DNA of 64,000 bases from M55B144 sp964550615 (GTDB lineage Bacteria; Bipolaricaulota; Bipolaricaulia; UBA7950; UBA9294). Each line of letters opens with the position of its first letter. Positions within the stretch are counted from its first letter, which is position 1. The notes under the pieces are model-generated. The model made no database searches. It saw nothing but the letters and a program-made list of their open reading frames with translations, and was not told the origin of the DNA. The position numbers and the translations under genes are program-made. Shown here piece by piece: positions 34,011 through 42,274 of the stretch. The stretch covers positions 19,831 through 83,830 of the forward strand of contig CAZKAB010000004.1 in the NCBI GenBank assembly GCA_964550615.1. The letters are read 5' to 3'.

Positions 34011-34094
34011 TGCCAGAGGTGGGAGTCGAACCCACACGACCCGAGGGCCACGGGATTTTGAGTCCCGCGCGTCTGCCAATTCCGCCACTCTGGC
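34011..34094 (-). tRNA. tRNA-Leu (anticodon CAA)
   Basis: A minus-strand cloverleaf with acceptor GCCAGAG/CTCTGGC, a class II long variable arm (TGGCCCTCGGGTCGT region), anticodon stem CGGGA/TCCCG with loop CTCAAAA (anticodon CAA, decodes TTG), T-arm GTGGG TTCGACT CCCAC and discriminator A. 84 nt. No encoded CCA. Confidence 0.96.
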
Positions 34095-34106
34095 TGCAAG
34101 ATATCG

Positions 34107-34135
34107 ATTCTAGCCTATGGATGCAGCTTCGTCAA
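34107..34135 (-). promoter_or_regulatory. tRNA-Leu promoter
   Basis: On the minus strand TTGACG (34135-34130) and TAGAAT (34112-34107) with a 17-bp spacer, 13 bp before the tRNA 5' end. The -10 is the same hexamer as at tRNA-Val. Confidence 0.65.
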
Positions 34136-34352
34136 CAGATTCGATACGATTCCTTGTTCCTCATGTCGAATGATCGCCACATGTTTCGGTGTTTTCATTA
34201 GTTGTTGTTTGCCATGCAGTGTCTTCTTCTACGACCGCGCATTACGAAACAGATCAGACCATACATTGTGGAACGCGCACTGGTTCTTCAGCCGCTTCGC
34301 AACGATTCGAATTCTAGTTTCTGCGGTAGGAAGACGCGAAGAAGACGCCCCG
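34136..34352. other. Stretch without a recognised gene
   Basis: About 217 bp between the tRNA-Leu promoter and the end of rsfS. Its open frames are short, lack ribosome sites and match no family I know. No strong hairpin is obvious. Confidence 0.5.
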
Positions 34353-34700
34353 TCATGCCGACGCGGGGGTATCTATGATATGATCGGCCCACAGGGATTC
34401 GATATCATAGAACTCGCGGGCTTCCTTCGTGAACACATGCACAACAATATCTCCGTAATCAAGCGCTACCCATCGTCTCTCCGCAAGGCCCTCTCGATGG
34501 TATGCCTTGCGCGGCAGCTTGGCCATCAACTCGGAGACAATCGCTTTCACATGCACCGGATTCTCTCCCTCAGCTATGACAAAATACTCGGTGGGAATGA
34601 GCGCCTCGCGCAGATCGATAATCACGCTGCGGCCACCCTTCTTCTCACTGATCAGATTGACTATCTTGTCGAGCAGCTCGTCATCGCTATTGATTAACAT
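34353..34700 (-). CDS. rsfS: Ribosomal silencing factor RsfS
   Basis: 115-aa RsfS/Iojap protein, which binds L14 and blocks subunit joining in starvation. The pattern VIIDLREALIPTEYFVIAEGENPVHVKAIVSEL...WVALDYGDIVVHVFTKEAREFYDIESLW is canonical. The ATG at 34700 follows AAGGGG and lies inside the LCP gene (14-bp overlap). LytR-type followed by rsfS is common. Confidence 0.95.
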   Translation of the reverse strand: MLINSDDELLDKIVNLISEKKGGRSVIIDLREALIPTEYFVIAEGENPVHVKAIVSELMAKLPRKAYHREGLAERRWVALDYGDIVVHVFTKEAREFYDIESLWADHIIDTPASA

Positions 34701-35865
34701 CAAACCCCTTCCCCGCGATCAACACCAAATCAGTACCATCGGGAACATTCGGCGCCAGCGCGCTGTAGTGATCCTGCAGTTGATCCGGAGTAACGATGGC
34801 GGAGTTGACACCATCGGGAAGCGCTGCCTGAAGCATTTGCCCTTTCGCCTTGTCGGTCAACACCACGATGTACGTTTCATCGTAATCGAAAGATTCTGCA
34901 TTTGCCACCTTGGTAATCATGAAATCACGATTGCTGAGATAATCGGATGTGCGGCTTGCCACCATACGAACGCCGTTTCCATTGAACACCGCCACACTGA
35001 CTTCGTCCGGGGTAAGAAGGTCAATTCCTTTGATGAGGTGAGCCACCATCTGCTCCGTCTCGACTACTTGTGGCTGCAGGTAGCTGATCTCGTCTATCAT
35101 AACCGGGATGCCGGGGATCGTGGCCATCTGTAGCCGTCCAAGGTCCAACCCCTGAACGATCTTCGCCAAGTCATACATGTCGATCAAAGACAGGTTGGTA
35201 TGAAGGTATGGGTTGATCGTGCGTACCATCTTGCGAATACTGTCATAATCACTGTTCTGAAATCCCTTTTCTAGAATAGCGCTGATCAGCTTCTGCTGGT
35301 GAGCGATCCGACCCAAGTCGCCCGTCTCGCCACGGTAGCGAATATACTCCAACGCAGTCTTGCCGTCGAAGGTTTGTGTGCCGGCCTGAATATCTATGTG
35401 CAATGGAGGATCGGCGCGCTCATCGTCGTACTTCATCGGCTCATCCACAGTGATCGTCACTCCGCCGAACTGGTCGATCAATCGCTCAAAGCCGGCATAG
35501 TCTAGAGTAATGTAGAATGGTACCTCGATGCCCAGCAGATCCGCCACAGCCTGGCGCGCTTCATTCGCACCCCCCTTGGCGTACGCGGCGTTCAACTTGT
35601 GAAACTCTCCATCAGTGAGCTTCACCCGCAAATCACGAGGAACGGAGATCAAAGAGACATTCTCGCCCGACGCCATGCTGAGAAGCATCATCGTATCACT
35701 GCGGCTTGTTTGACCGACCTTATCCAGCCCGAGGATAAGGATGTTTGTTCGCTCCCCCTGAGCGACAAGACGTCCAACATGCCGCTGGGTGATGAAATAC
35801 CAGCCGATTACAATAGCGACTACCGCCATCAGCACGCCCAGAGCAATCAGGATCTGTCTCCGCAT
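34687..35865 (-). CDS. LytR-CpsA-Psr (LCP) family protein with LytR_C domain
   Basis: About 392 aa. One N-terminal membrane helix precedes the extracytoplasmic LCP domain (ILILGLDKVGQTSRSDTMMLLSMA, VSLISVPRDLRVKL, YIRYRGETGDLGRIAHQQKLI; the RxxxGDxxR arginines are present). A C-terminal LytR_C domain starts at VSVAVFNGNGVRMVA. In Gram-positives these enzymes attach polymers to peptidoglycan. In diderms they sit beside rsfS and may act in envelope glycan transfer. ATG 35865 is chosen because GGGGAG precedes it. The alternative ATG is 35880. Confidence 0.93.
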   Translation of the reverse strand: MRRQILIALGVLMAVVAIVIGWYFITQRHVGRLVAQGERTNILILGLDKVGQTSRSDTMMLLSMASGENVSLISVPRDLRVKLTDGEFHKLNAAYAKGGANEARQAVADLLGIEVPFYITLDYAGFERLIDQFGGVTITVDEPMKYDDERADPPLHIDIQAGTQTFDGKTALEYIRYRGETGDLGRIAHQQKLISAILEKGFQNSDYDSIRKMVRTINPYLHTNLSLIDMYDLAKIVQGLDLGRLQMATIPGIPVMIDEISYLQPQVVETEQMVAHLIKGIDLLTPDEVSVAVFNGNGVRMVASRTSDYLSNRDFMITKVANAESFDYDETYIVVLTDKAKGQMLQAALPDGVNSAIVTPDQLQDHYSALAPNVPDGTDLVLIAGKGFDVNQ

Positions 35866-35898
35866 CGTTCTCCCCCTCATTATCGACCCTCAAGCTCG

Positions 35899-35927
35899 AC
35901 GCTATCACAAGAAACGGGCAATGTCAA
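35899..35927 (-). promoter_or_regulatory. Possible promoter of the LCP-rsfS pair
   Basis: A perfect TTGACA on the minus strand (35927-35922) with a weak TAGCGT (35904-35899) 17 bp downstream, about 35 bp before the LCP start. Confidence 0.4.
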
Positions 35928-35982
35928 CTATTGCAGCACGGAATTGTTGATTCCAGCCACGCTCGGGGTATCCTTGCGATGT

Positions 35983-36135
35983 ATGAACGATAACGTCCTT
36001 GCTCCGTGTGTTCGCCTGGCGACTGCCGCGATGATCGCCCGCATGAGTGGCCACGAACACCTTTCGTGTCCAGCGTCGATTGCAGCAAAGATTACCGGTC
36101 GCGCGCCAGTTACCGTAATAAAGAGGCATTGCTGA
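35983..36135 (+). CDS. Possible 50-residue small protein
   Basis: A short open frame (50 aa, three Cys, several His and Arg) ending one base before the mtaB-like start, so a coupled small gene is conceivable. No convincing ribosome site precedes the ATG (35983, or 35979 in another frame), and I recognise no family. It may be chance coding in a 271-bp intergenic region. Confidence 0.25.
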   Translation: MNDNVLAPCVRLATAAMIARMSGHEHLSCPASIAAKITGRAPVTVIKRHC

Positions 36136-36136
36136 A

Positions 36137-37453
36137 ATGGATACTACAGCATCCCGTCCGCGCGTGGAGTTCGTCACATTCGGATGCCGAGTCAATCAGT
36201 ACGAGACGCAGATGATGCGCGAGAAACTCACATCTGATTTTGAGGTTGGCCCCTCAACCAGCATCGTGACGGACGCCTACGTTATCAACGCATGTACCGT
36301 CACTGCGCTGGCCGAGCGCAAAGCTCGTCAGGCAATACGGCGTCTGCGTCGCCAATCCCCACAGGCAAAGATCATCGTCATTGGCTGCGTCGGAGACGCA
36401 GTTGTCCAAGGAATATCTACGCTCGATGAAGTCGACCTTGTCGCCGCAAATACATGGAAAACTCGGATCAAAGAGGTCGTCGCGCGCGCCCTCGCCGAGG
36501 AGTCCGGTGTTCTGCCCATCACTCCTCCACAGGCGATGGACCGCGAGCACATATCTTGCCAGGCGGGCCGCGTGCGCGCCTTCCTGAAGATACAGGATGG
36601 ATGTGACCGGGCTTGCACTTTCTGCCGCACCACACAGGTACGCGGTGCGTCGCGTAGCAAGCCGATCGAAGCAACTGTCGATGAAGCAATCGGGCTGGTC
36701 GAGAATGGTTATCCCGAAGTCGTGCTCACCGGGATAAACCTCGCCCAGTACGGATCCGAGACGGACACACTCGCCACGTTGACCCACAGGCTGCTGCGTA
36801 TCGAGCGTCTGCAACGGCTGCGGTTGGCGTCGATCAATCCGTATGGAATCGACGATCGGCTGATTGACACCTTTGCATCTGATTCCCGCGCCTGTCCTCA
36901 CTTCCACATCCCATTGCAGAGCGGTGACGATAGGGTTCTTCGCCTCATGGCTCGCGGCTACACGCGCACATTCTTTCTATCACGCGTAGATCAAGTGCGG
37001 CGTGCAATCCCCGACGCGACCTTCGGCGCTGATATCATCGTCGGCTTTCCCGGCGAAGACGACGAGTCCTTCGCCAAGACGCTGGACATGATCGAACGCG
37101 TGGCATTTGCGAATCTCCATGTATTTCGTTACTCTCCGCGTGCCGGGACACAGGCCGCAATCGCCCGCGACCGCACTCCGGAGGCGGTGAAACGTGAACG
37201 AGCAGAGCAAGTCGCTGAGAGATTCCACGCAGTACAGCGCACTCTGCTGGAAACATACGTAGGAAAATCAATGGATATCCTTCTGGAAGAGCCGATCGCC
37301 GGAGGATGGCGGGGATATACGCGTGGCTACATCGACACACATGTGCATACTGCCGCAGTCTACCATCCGGGGGAAGAGACCACGGCAATCATCGTGGGCG
37401 CCAAAAATGGCCGCCTACAAGGGGTGACAGAGCATAGAACAGGCAAGTGCTGA
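36137..37453 (+). CDS. MtaB/MiaB-type radical-SAM tRNA methylthiotransferase
   Basis: 438 aa. The UPF0004 domain (FVTFGCRVNQYETQMM, INACTVTALAERKARQ) is followed by a radical-SAM core with CDRACTFC holding the three cluster cysteines and by a TRAM-like C-terminal region. Other conserved blocks are FHIPLQSGDDRVLRLMARGYTRTFF, GADIIVGFPGE and FRYSPRAGTQAA. CxVNxxE near the start and the sequence pattern favour MtaB (t6A37 to ms2t6A) over MiaB. It overlaps the 5' part of phoH. Confidence 0.9.
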   Translation: MDTTASRPRVEFVTFGCRVNQYETQMMREKLTSDFEVGPSTSIVTDAYVINACTVTALAERKARQAIRRLRRQSPQAKIIVIGCVGDAVVQGISTLDEVDLVAANTWKTRIKEVVARALAEESGVLPITPPQAMDREHISCQAGRVRAFLKIQDGCDRACTFCRTTQVRGASRSKPIEATVDEAIGLVENGYPEVVLTGINLAQYGSETDTLATLTHRLLRIERLQRLRLASINPYGIDDRLIDTFASDSRACPHFHIPLQSGDDRVLRLMARGYTRTFFLSRVDQVRRAIPDATFGADIIVGFPGEDDESFAKTLDMIERVAFANLHVFRYSPRAGTQAAIARDRTPEAVKRERAEQVAERFHAVQRTLLETYVGKSMDILLEEPIAGGWRGYTRGYIDTHVHTAAVYHPGEETTAIIVGAKNGRLQGVTEHRTGKC

Positions 37454-38405
37454 AATCAGGCTGCGTGACAATGCGGAATCAACAGCTCTTCTTGGCGAAT
37501 ACAATCGCAACTTGAAGGAGATCGAGAAGTCCTTCCCCGCGAGGATCATTGCGCGTGGAGAGACCGTTCACATCGAAGGCACACCTGAACAGGTTGAACA
37601 GGTGCGGTCACTGTTTGAAAGCCTGCTGGACATAATCGAGTCAAACCACGTCCCCAACCTCTCCGAGGTTCGCTACCTCATCTCTCAAGTACAGAACGGG
37701 AATGGAGTCGAAGGAGCGCTGTCCGACGTTGTGCGTGTAACCCATTGGGGGGAAGAGATCCGTGCCAAGACCGTGGGACAGCATCGTTACGTTCAACAGA
37801 TTCGCGAGAACGATATTGTCTTCTCCATCGGGCCTGCAGGAACAGGGAAGACATACCTCGCAGTGGCGATGGCCATCGACTGCCTGAAGAAGGAGAAAGT
37901 CAAGCGAATTATCCTCACACGGCCGGCTGTAGAAGCGGGGGAAGAACTGGGATTCCTCCCCGGCGATATCCAGGCCAAAGTGAGCCCGTACCTGCGACCG
38001 CTTTACGACGCAATCTTCGACATGATACCGGCTAATGAATTCGAGAAACTGACCGAGCACGGGAGAATCGAAATGGCCCCGCTCGCATTCATGCGCGGCC
38101 GTACGTTGAACAACAGCTTCGTCATCCTCGACGAAGCGCAGAACACAACATCGATTCAGATGAAGATGTTCCTGACGCGCCTCGGGTTCAACTCCAAGGC
38201 GGTAATCACCGGCGACATCACCCAGGTCGATCTCGAAGAGGGGGCCTCCGGCCTTGCCACCGTACATTCGATTCTTGACGGAATCAAGGGAATCTCCTTC
38301 GTAAACTTGGAGAAGTCCGACGTCGTTCGCCATCCGCTCGTGGCGCGCATCATCGAAGCCTATGAGCGCGATGAAGACCGCAAACGGCACCAGAAGAAGG
38401 AATAG
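37434..38405 (+). CDS. phoH: PhoH-like ATPase, probable ATA start
   Basis: PhoH/YbeZ P-loop protein linked to RNA processing together with YbeY. IGPAGTGKTYLAVAMA is Walker A, FVILDEAQNTT is Walker B, and RPAVEAGEELGFLPGD and PYLRPLYDAI are family motifs. Homology to B. subtilis PhoH (IRLRDNAESTALLGEYNRNLKEIE) begins before TTG 37512, and no standard start exists upstream in frame (stop at 37425). ATA 37434 follows AGGGGTGA and gives 323 aa, the family length. ATC 37455 and CTG 37461 are alternatives. The frame begins inside the mtaB-like gene. Confidence 0.88.
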   Translation: MEQASAEIRLRDNAESTALLGEYNRNLKEIEKSFPARIIARGETVHIEGTPEQVEQVRSLFESLLDIIESNHVPNLSEVRYLISQVQNGNGVEGALSDVVRVTHWGEEIRAKTVGQHRYVQQIRENDIVFSIGPAGTGKTYLAVAMAIDCLKKEKVKRIILTRPAVEAGEELGFLPGDIQAKVSPYLRPLYDAIFDMIPANEFEKLTEHGRIEMAPLAFMRGRTLNNSFVILDEAQNTTSIQMKMFLTRLGFNSKAVITGDITQVDLEEGASGLATVHSILDGIKGISFVNLEKSDVVRHPLVARIIEAYERDEDRKRHQKKE

Positions 38406-38514
38406 AAGCACACGAACTCACGCCACATCACCTTCACACGATTGTCACAACTCTGCCGTTGGTCCTTCATCCTCAATCGCTACTCTGGCTACAAATCGAT
38501 AGAGGAGGTTTACG

Positions 38515-39291
38515 ATGAACAGGATAAAACTGGCACTTGTGGCGGCCCTTATCGTGGGCATGTTCGCGGTGATACCGGGAAGCGCTCAATCGACAGGCGC
38601 AATGGCAAGTGCAAACGACACCTACAGCTTGCCGTTGCTCATTACGATAAACCAGATGGAGCTTTCGGCGGATCAGATGCAACAGATACACGATATTCTC
38701 GCCGGCATAATCACTGAAGCGGACGGAATGAGTGTGGCCCGGGATGCGTTCGCGGCCGAGATGCTCACATTCACGGGCAGCGCGGATGACCTGAATGCCA
38801 AACTGAATGACTTCCAGACGAAGATGGAGGATGCGCGTGCCGCGCTCCAGCAGAGCTGGCAGGATGCCATCGACCAAATCGAAGGAATACTGACCGTCAA
38901 GCAGGGCGAAATCCTTCGAAACGGACTCGGTACATTGGGCTCCGGATTTCTCAATGCACCGTCTTCACGATTGAATAGCCCTGCAAATGCAGGTGGTCAA
39001 TCCGTACAGACACCCGGAAGCGGCTGGCAAGCGGGACAGGGACAATCGGATAGTCAGAACGCTCCCATGATGGCGATGCGAGAACGGATGTCCGGGGATA
39101 CCGACAGGCCGGCCCGAATGGCCCCGCAATTCGGCAATCAAGCCGCACAGGCGAATCAGTGCGTTTCTGGCGGCCGCTTGGGCCCGATGCAGGGCGGCAT
39201 TGGCGGTCCGTCGCTCTCACAGCAGACACGAGGACGAGGCCTAAATATCGTTCAGCAGATCGTCGACATACTGGAAGCAAAACTTCAGTAA
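38515..39291 (+). CDS. Secreted Spy/CpxP-like protein with Gly/Gln-rich tail
   Basis: 258 aa. A signal peptide ends near VIPGSAQS. The next part (about 45-145) is helical, with LSADQMQQIHDIL, FQTKMEDARAALQQSW and ILTVKQGEILRN, reminiscent of Spy/CpxP-type periplasmic sensors or chaperones with LTxxQ-like pairs. The remaining ~115 residues are low-complexity, rich in Gly, Gln, Ser, Asn and Met. An AGAGGAGG site precedes the ATG. A strong terminator follows, so it is the last or only gene of its transcript. Function not assigned. Confidence 0.75.
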   Translation: MNRIKLALVAALIVGMFAVIPGSAQSTGAMASANDTYSLPLLITINQMELSADQMQQIHDILAGIITEADGMSVARDAFAAEMLTFTGSADDLNAKLNDFQTKMEDARAALQQSWQDAIDQIEGILTVKQGEILRNGLGTLGSGFLNAPSSRLNSPANAGGQSVQTPGSGWQAGQGQSDSQNAPMMAMRERMSGDTDRPARMAPQFGNQAAQANQCVSGGRLGPMQGGIGGPSLSQQTRGRGLNIVQQIVDILEAKLQ

Positions 39292-39314
39292 TAGGAATAC
39301 ACGATACGGATCTG

Positions 39315-39350
39315 CGGCCCGCTTCCAAGACGGTGGCGGGCCGTTCTTTT
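39315..39350 (+). terminator. Rho-independent terminator
   Basis: Perfect 8-bp stem CGGCCCGC (39315-39322) / GCGGGCCG (39336-39343) with a 13-nt loop, followed by TTCTTTT. It separates the secreted protein gene from the antiporter operon. Confidence 0.85.
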
Positions 39351-39415
39351 CGACGGTCATCGGTCCTTGTCTGCGCCCCCTCTACCCGGGATCATAATAC
39401 ACGGAGGAGGAGGCA

Positions 39416-39910
39416 ATGCTGGTATTCCTTGGCCTGATGTTTGTATGGTTTGCCCTTGCACGCAGCACCGCCCCCGCCGTGATCGCGATCGGGGCCGCAA
39501 GTGCAATCGCCGTGACATTGGTGCAACGCCTTCTCTTTCCGCGTATCCATCTTCCCACACTCTCACTTGTCGTCACTCGCTTTCCGCAACTCGTGGCGTT
39601 CGGTCTTGTCCTCATGTGGAGGTTCATTTCGTCCACCCTATATACATGTCTGCTGATCGTATCCCGCAAGGCCGAGGGGAGAATAGTGGCTCTGCCAGTG
39701 CAAATCGAAGACCAATTCGGGCGATTTGTACTGCTGAATTCGATCACGCTTACGCCATCGACCATATCCCTCCTTCTCGAGGGCGATACTCTCTACGTTC
39801 ACTGGCTGCGCGCCGCCGGCCACAAGGGAGACTGGCAGATGATCAAGGAATCCCTCGAACGGCGGCTGACAAAGATCTTCTCATCGAAGGCGAACAATGA
39901 GCACGGTTGA
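39416..39910 (+). CDS. mnhE: Mrp/Mbh antiporter subunit E
   Basis: 164-aa MnhE/MrpE: N-terminal membrane helices, then a soluble C-terminal domain with LLNSITLTPSTISLLLEGDTLYVHWL, the family signature. First gene of a seven-gene antiporter operon whose members overlap or nearly overlap. It has a GGAGGAGG site before ATG 39416 and overlaps the next gene by 14 bp. The subunit supports complex assembly rather than being a proton channel itself. Confidence 0.93.
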   Translation: MLVFLGLMFVWFALARSTAPAVIAIGAASAIAVTLVQRLLFPRIHLPTLSLVVTRFPQLVAFGLVLMWRFISSTLYTCLLIVSRKAEGRIVALPVQIEDQFGRFVLLNSITLTPSTISLLLEGDTLYVHWLRAAGHKGDWQMIKESLERRLTKIFSSKANNEHG

Positions 39911-40151
39911 GGCGCTCCTCATCTTGTCGGTTGTGGCGGTTCTCTGGCGCCTCGCCCGCGGCCCCACAGCGTGGGATCGTATACTCGCGTATAACAGCGC
40001 CAGCAACCGCATATTCGTTCTTCTCGCCACCATCTCCGTTCTCACGCAGCGCGAAGGCTACCTCAATGTGACGATCGTCTATGCCGCGCTGAGCTTCCTC
40101 GGCGTCATTATCCTCGCAAGATTCGCGGAAAGAGGAGGTGGAAACCGATGA
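39897..40151 (+). CDS. mnhF: Mrp/Mbh antiporter subunit F
   Basis: 84-aa three-helix MrpF (RLARGPTAWDRILAYNSASNRIFVLLA...YAALSFLGVIILARF). RGPTxxDR is the family motif. Overlaps subunit E by 14 bp and subunit G by 4 bp (ATGA). Confidence 0.93.
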   Translation: MSTVEALLILSVVAVLWRLARGPTAWDRILAYNSASNRIFVLLATISVLTQREGYLNVTIVYAALSFLGVIILARFAERGGGNR

Positions 40152-40435
40152 TCTCAGACATCATCATCGGCGTGGGGATGCTGCTTGTGCTCATCGGCAC
40201 ACTTGGGATCCTGCGATTTCCCGATATCTACTCGCGATTGCAGGCAAGCGGTGTTTCGGACAACGCTGGATTGAGCCTCGTTCTCATCGGCCTCATCGTA
40301 CGTGGAGGGATCCAAAGCGATGACATAGCGCTGTTCTTCCTACTTCTCCTTCTCCTCGTGACAAACCCGATCGTCACCCACTCGATCGCGAAGAGCGCCT
40401 TCATCCAGAAGCACCGCGCCGGAGACAGGCAATGA
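40148..40435 (+). CDS. mnhG: Mrp/Mbh antiporter subunit G
   Basis: 95-aa MrpG with three helices. GTLGILRFPDIYSRLQASGVSDNAG is the PhaG/MnhG signature, and LVTNPIVTHSIAKSA closes helix 3. GAGGTGG precedes the ATG. It overlaps its neighbours by 4 bp on both sides. Confidence 0.93.
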   Translation: MISDIIIGVGMLLVLIGTLGILRFPDIYSRLQASGVSDNAGLSLVLIGLIVRGGIQSDDIALFFLLLLLLVTNPIVTHSIAKSAFIQKHRAGDRQ

Positions 40436-41214
40436 CTGCAACCGCACTGCTGCTCCTTCTGCCACCAATCGCGATCTTTGCATTGGCAAGCCGTCGACGC
40501 CTCACAGCCGTGATGTCGATGGGCCTCCTGAGCCTCATCCTTGCTGCTGTGTATCTACTCGCTCGCGCACCCGACGTGGCAATCACCGAAGCAGCAATCG
40601 GAGCGGCGTTGGTTACGCTCATCTACCTGCTTGCAATAAGGAGAAGCGGCCGGCTGTCAGTTGTCTGCAGCGAGGTTCCACAACTCTTCTTCCGTGAGGG
40701 AAAGCGATTCGATGGACTGGAGCATGAGATTCTGGCCGGTTTCGCCCATGAGCTCGGCCTTGACCTCGTCGTCAGCATCCTCCCGCACAGCGAGCTGCGG
40801 GAGGCATTGGGTCGCGGGGAAGCGGAAATTGCAGCCGGGGGGATCATTCCCGGCGAGCAAAGCCGATCCGTGCTCTGTACAACTGGTTTCTTGCCTACAG
40901 CTGTCTTTCGCATAACCGGAGAAGGGCACATACCGCACTCCCATTCGGACGTACTGGATTACATGTCGGACACACTGGATGCGATCCGCTCCCGCCGTCT
41001 GGCATCGTGCGACCTCGATCTGGCGCGATTCATACCTGTCTCCCGACTCGACCTTACCGGGTATACCGTGCAGCGGCTGGAAGGCCGCGAGGCCTCGTAC
41101 TCGTTCCTTGTCGCCTCAGACAGACCCGACCTGCGTGACCGCTTGACCACACACATCGAGTCTCTGAAGGAGAGCGGAGAATTGGAACGGATGATCGCGA
41201 GGTACTTGCGATGA
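40432..41214 (+). CDS. Antiporter DUF4040 (MbhD-like) subunit fused to a family 3 solute-binding domain
   Basis: 260 aa. Residues 1-72 are three helices ending APDVAITEAAIGAALVTLIYLLAIRR, the DUF4040/MbhD domain (equivalent to part of the MrpA C-terminus). Residues 74-260 read as a periplasmic binding protein of family 3: VVCSEVPQLFFREGKRFDGLEHEILAGFAHELG, LREALGRGEAEIAAGGIIPGEQSR, and a closing IESLKESGELERMIARYL. Family 3 domains bind amino acids or related small ligands. Here the domain is tethered to the ion-translocating complex, on the outer face if topology follows MbhD. The 4-bp overlaps both sides argue against a sequencing artefact. Confidence 0.85.
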   Translation: MTATALLLLLPPIAIFALASRRRLTAVMSMGLLSLILAAVYLLARAPDVAITEAAIGAALVTLIYLLAIRRSGRLSVVCSEVPQLFFREGKRFDGLEHEILAGFAHELGLDLVVSILPHSELREALGRGEAEIAAGGIIPGEQSRSVLCTTGFLPTAVFRITGEGHIPHSHSDVLDYMSDTLDAIRSRRLASCDLDLARFIPVSRLDLTGYTVQRLEGREASYSFLVASDRPDLRDRLTTHIESLKESGELERMIARYLR

Positions 41215-41918
41215 GGACGTCAAAGCTTGCACAGACAACGGCGGCTCTCGTTCTCGTCGCATGCGCATGCGCGATCATAGCATTCGGGTTCTCCTATCGA
41301 GGGCCGCTTGATAGGCCCAATCCTTACCTATCCCGTGCGACAACCGACACCGGTGCGACGAATCTAGTCGCCGGTATCTATCTAGATTATCGTCTCTACG
41401 ACTCGCTGTTCGAGCTTCTTGTTTTCTCGGTTGCCGTCCTCGGAGTTCGCTTCTACCTTGGCACGACAAGGCAATCGCCAAATACAAAGGCTATTCCGGA
41501 ATCGCAGGCCGTGCGCGCTTCCGCCGATCTGCTCTTCTCGCCTATACTTTTGATCGGCGTCTATCTGATTCTGTTCGGGCACTTATCGCCGGGGGGCGGG
41601 TTCAGCGGCGGAGCGGTCGCCGGAACAGGCCTCTTGCTGTGTGCAGTAGCGCTGGGCGCTGAGACGGTTGCTCGGCGATTCCACAGCACGCAGTTGGAGT
41701 TGTTCGAGTGGGGCGCTCTGTTTGTTGTTCTCTTGCTCGTTCTAATCCCGCTCATCTTTGGCCTGTCACCGTTCACCGACCTATTGCCGCGCGGTGCCCC
41801 CGGAGAACTGCTGAGTGGCGGGACACTTCTAATCTACAATGTCCTCATCGGCATCAAGGTGTTTGTCGGCACCTGGGTGGTCATCAGCACGTTCATTCGC
41901 CACCGGGGTGAGATCTGA
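41211..41918 (+). CDS. mnhB: Antiporter subunit MbhE + MnhB fusion
   Basis: 235 aa. Residues 1 to about 90 match the MbhE-type segment (TGATNLVAGIYLDYRLYDSLFELLVFSVAVLGV), which in MrpA is the extreme C-terminus. The rest is MnhB (LLFSPILLIGVYLILFGHLSPGGGFSGGAVAGTGLLL, with IGIKVFVGTWVV). Such MbhE-MnhB joins occur in other Mrp/Mbh operons. Overlaps the fused subunit by 4 bp and touches subunit C. Confidence 0.9.
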   Translation: MRTSKLAQTTAALVLVACACAIIAFGFSYRGPLDRPNPYLSRATTDTGATNLVAGIYLDYRLYDSLFELLVFSVAVLGVRFYLGTTRQSPNTKAIPESQAVRASADLLFSPILLIGVYLILFGHLSPGGGFSGGAVAGTGLLLCAVALGAETVARRFHSTQLELFEWGALFVVLLLVLIPLIFGLSPFTDLLPRGAPGELLSGGTLLIYNVLIGIKVFVGTWVVISTFIRHRGEI

Positions 41919-42274
41919 TGGAGATGATTAACGGTGTCACGGTAGCCGTAGTGCTCTTCGGCATCGGCCTGCTCGGACTCATCATCAGACGAGATCTGGT
42001 AATCAAGCTACTTGCTCTCGGCCTTGTCGATAGCTCGGTCACCCTCGCTCTCGTCTCTCTCGACGCTCGACAAGACGCCCTGACGCCGATCTGGCAAGGA
42101 GCCGGCCTTGCTTATGTCGATCCCCTGCCGCATGCGCTTGTTCTCGCAGCGATTGTGATCAACTTTGCTCTCCTGGCATTGGCGCTTGTTTTTGTGATGT
42201 TGCTTGTGGAACGATATCACACCACTGACTCACATAGAATCGCACACGAGATCGGCCGGGAGACGGAAGAATGA
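41918..42274 (+). CDS. mnhC: Mrp/Mbh antiporter subunit C (NuoK-like)
   Basis: 118-aa, three-helix NuoK-like MrpC. DLVIKLLALGLVDSSVTLALV and the PLPHALVLAAIVINFALLALALVFV segment are the typical subunit C pattern. The ATG overlaps the mnhB stop by one base, and the 3' end overlaps mnhD by 4 bp. Confidence 0.93.
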   Translation: MEMINGVTVAVVLFGIGLLGLIIRRDLVIKLLALGLVDSSVTLALVSLDARQDALTPIWQGAGLAYVDPLPHALVLAAIVINFALLALALVFVMLLVERYHTTDSHRIAHEIGRETEE

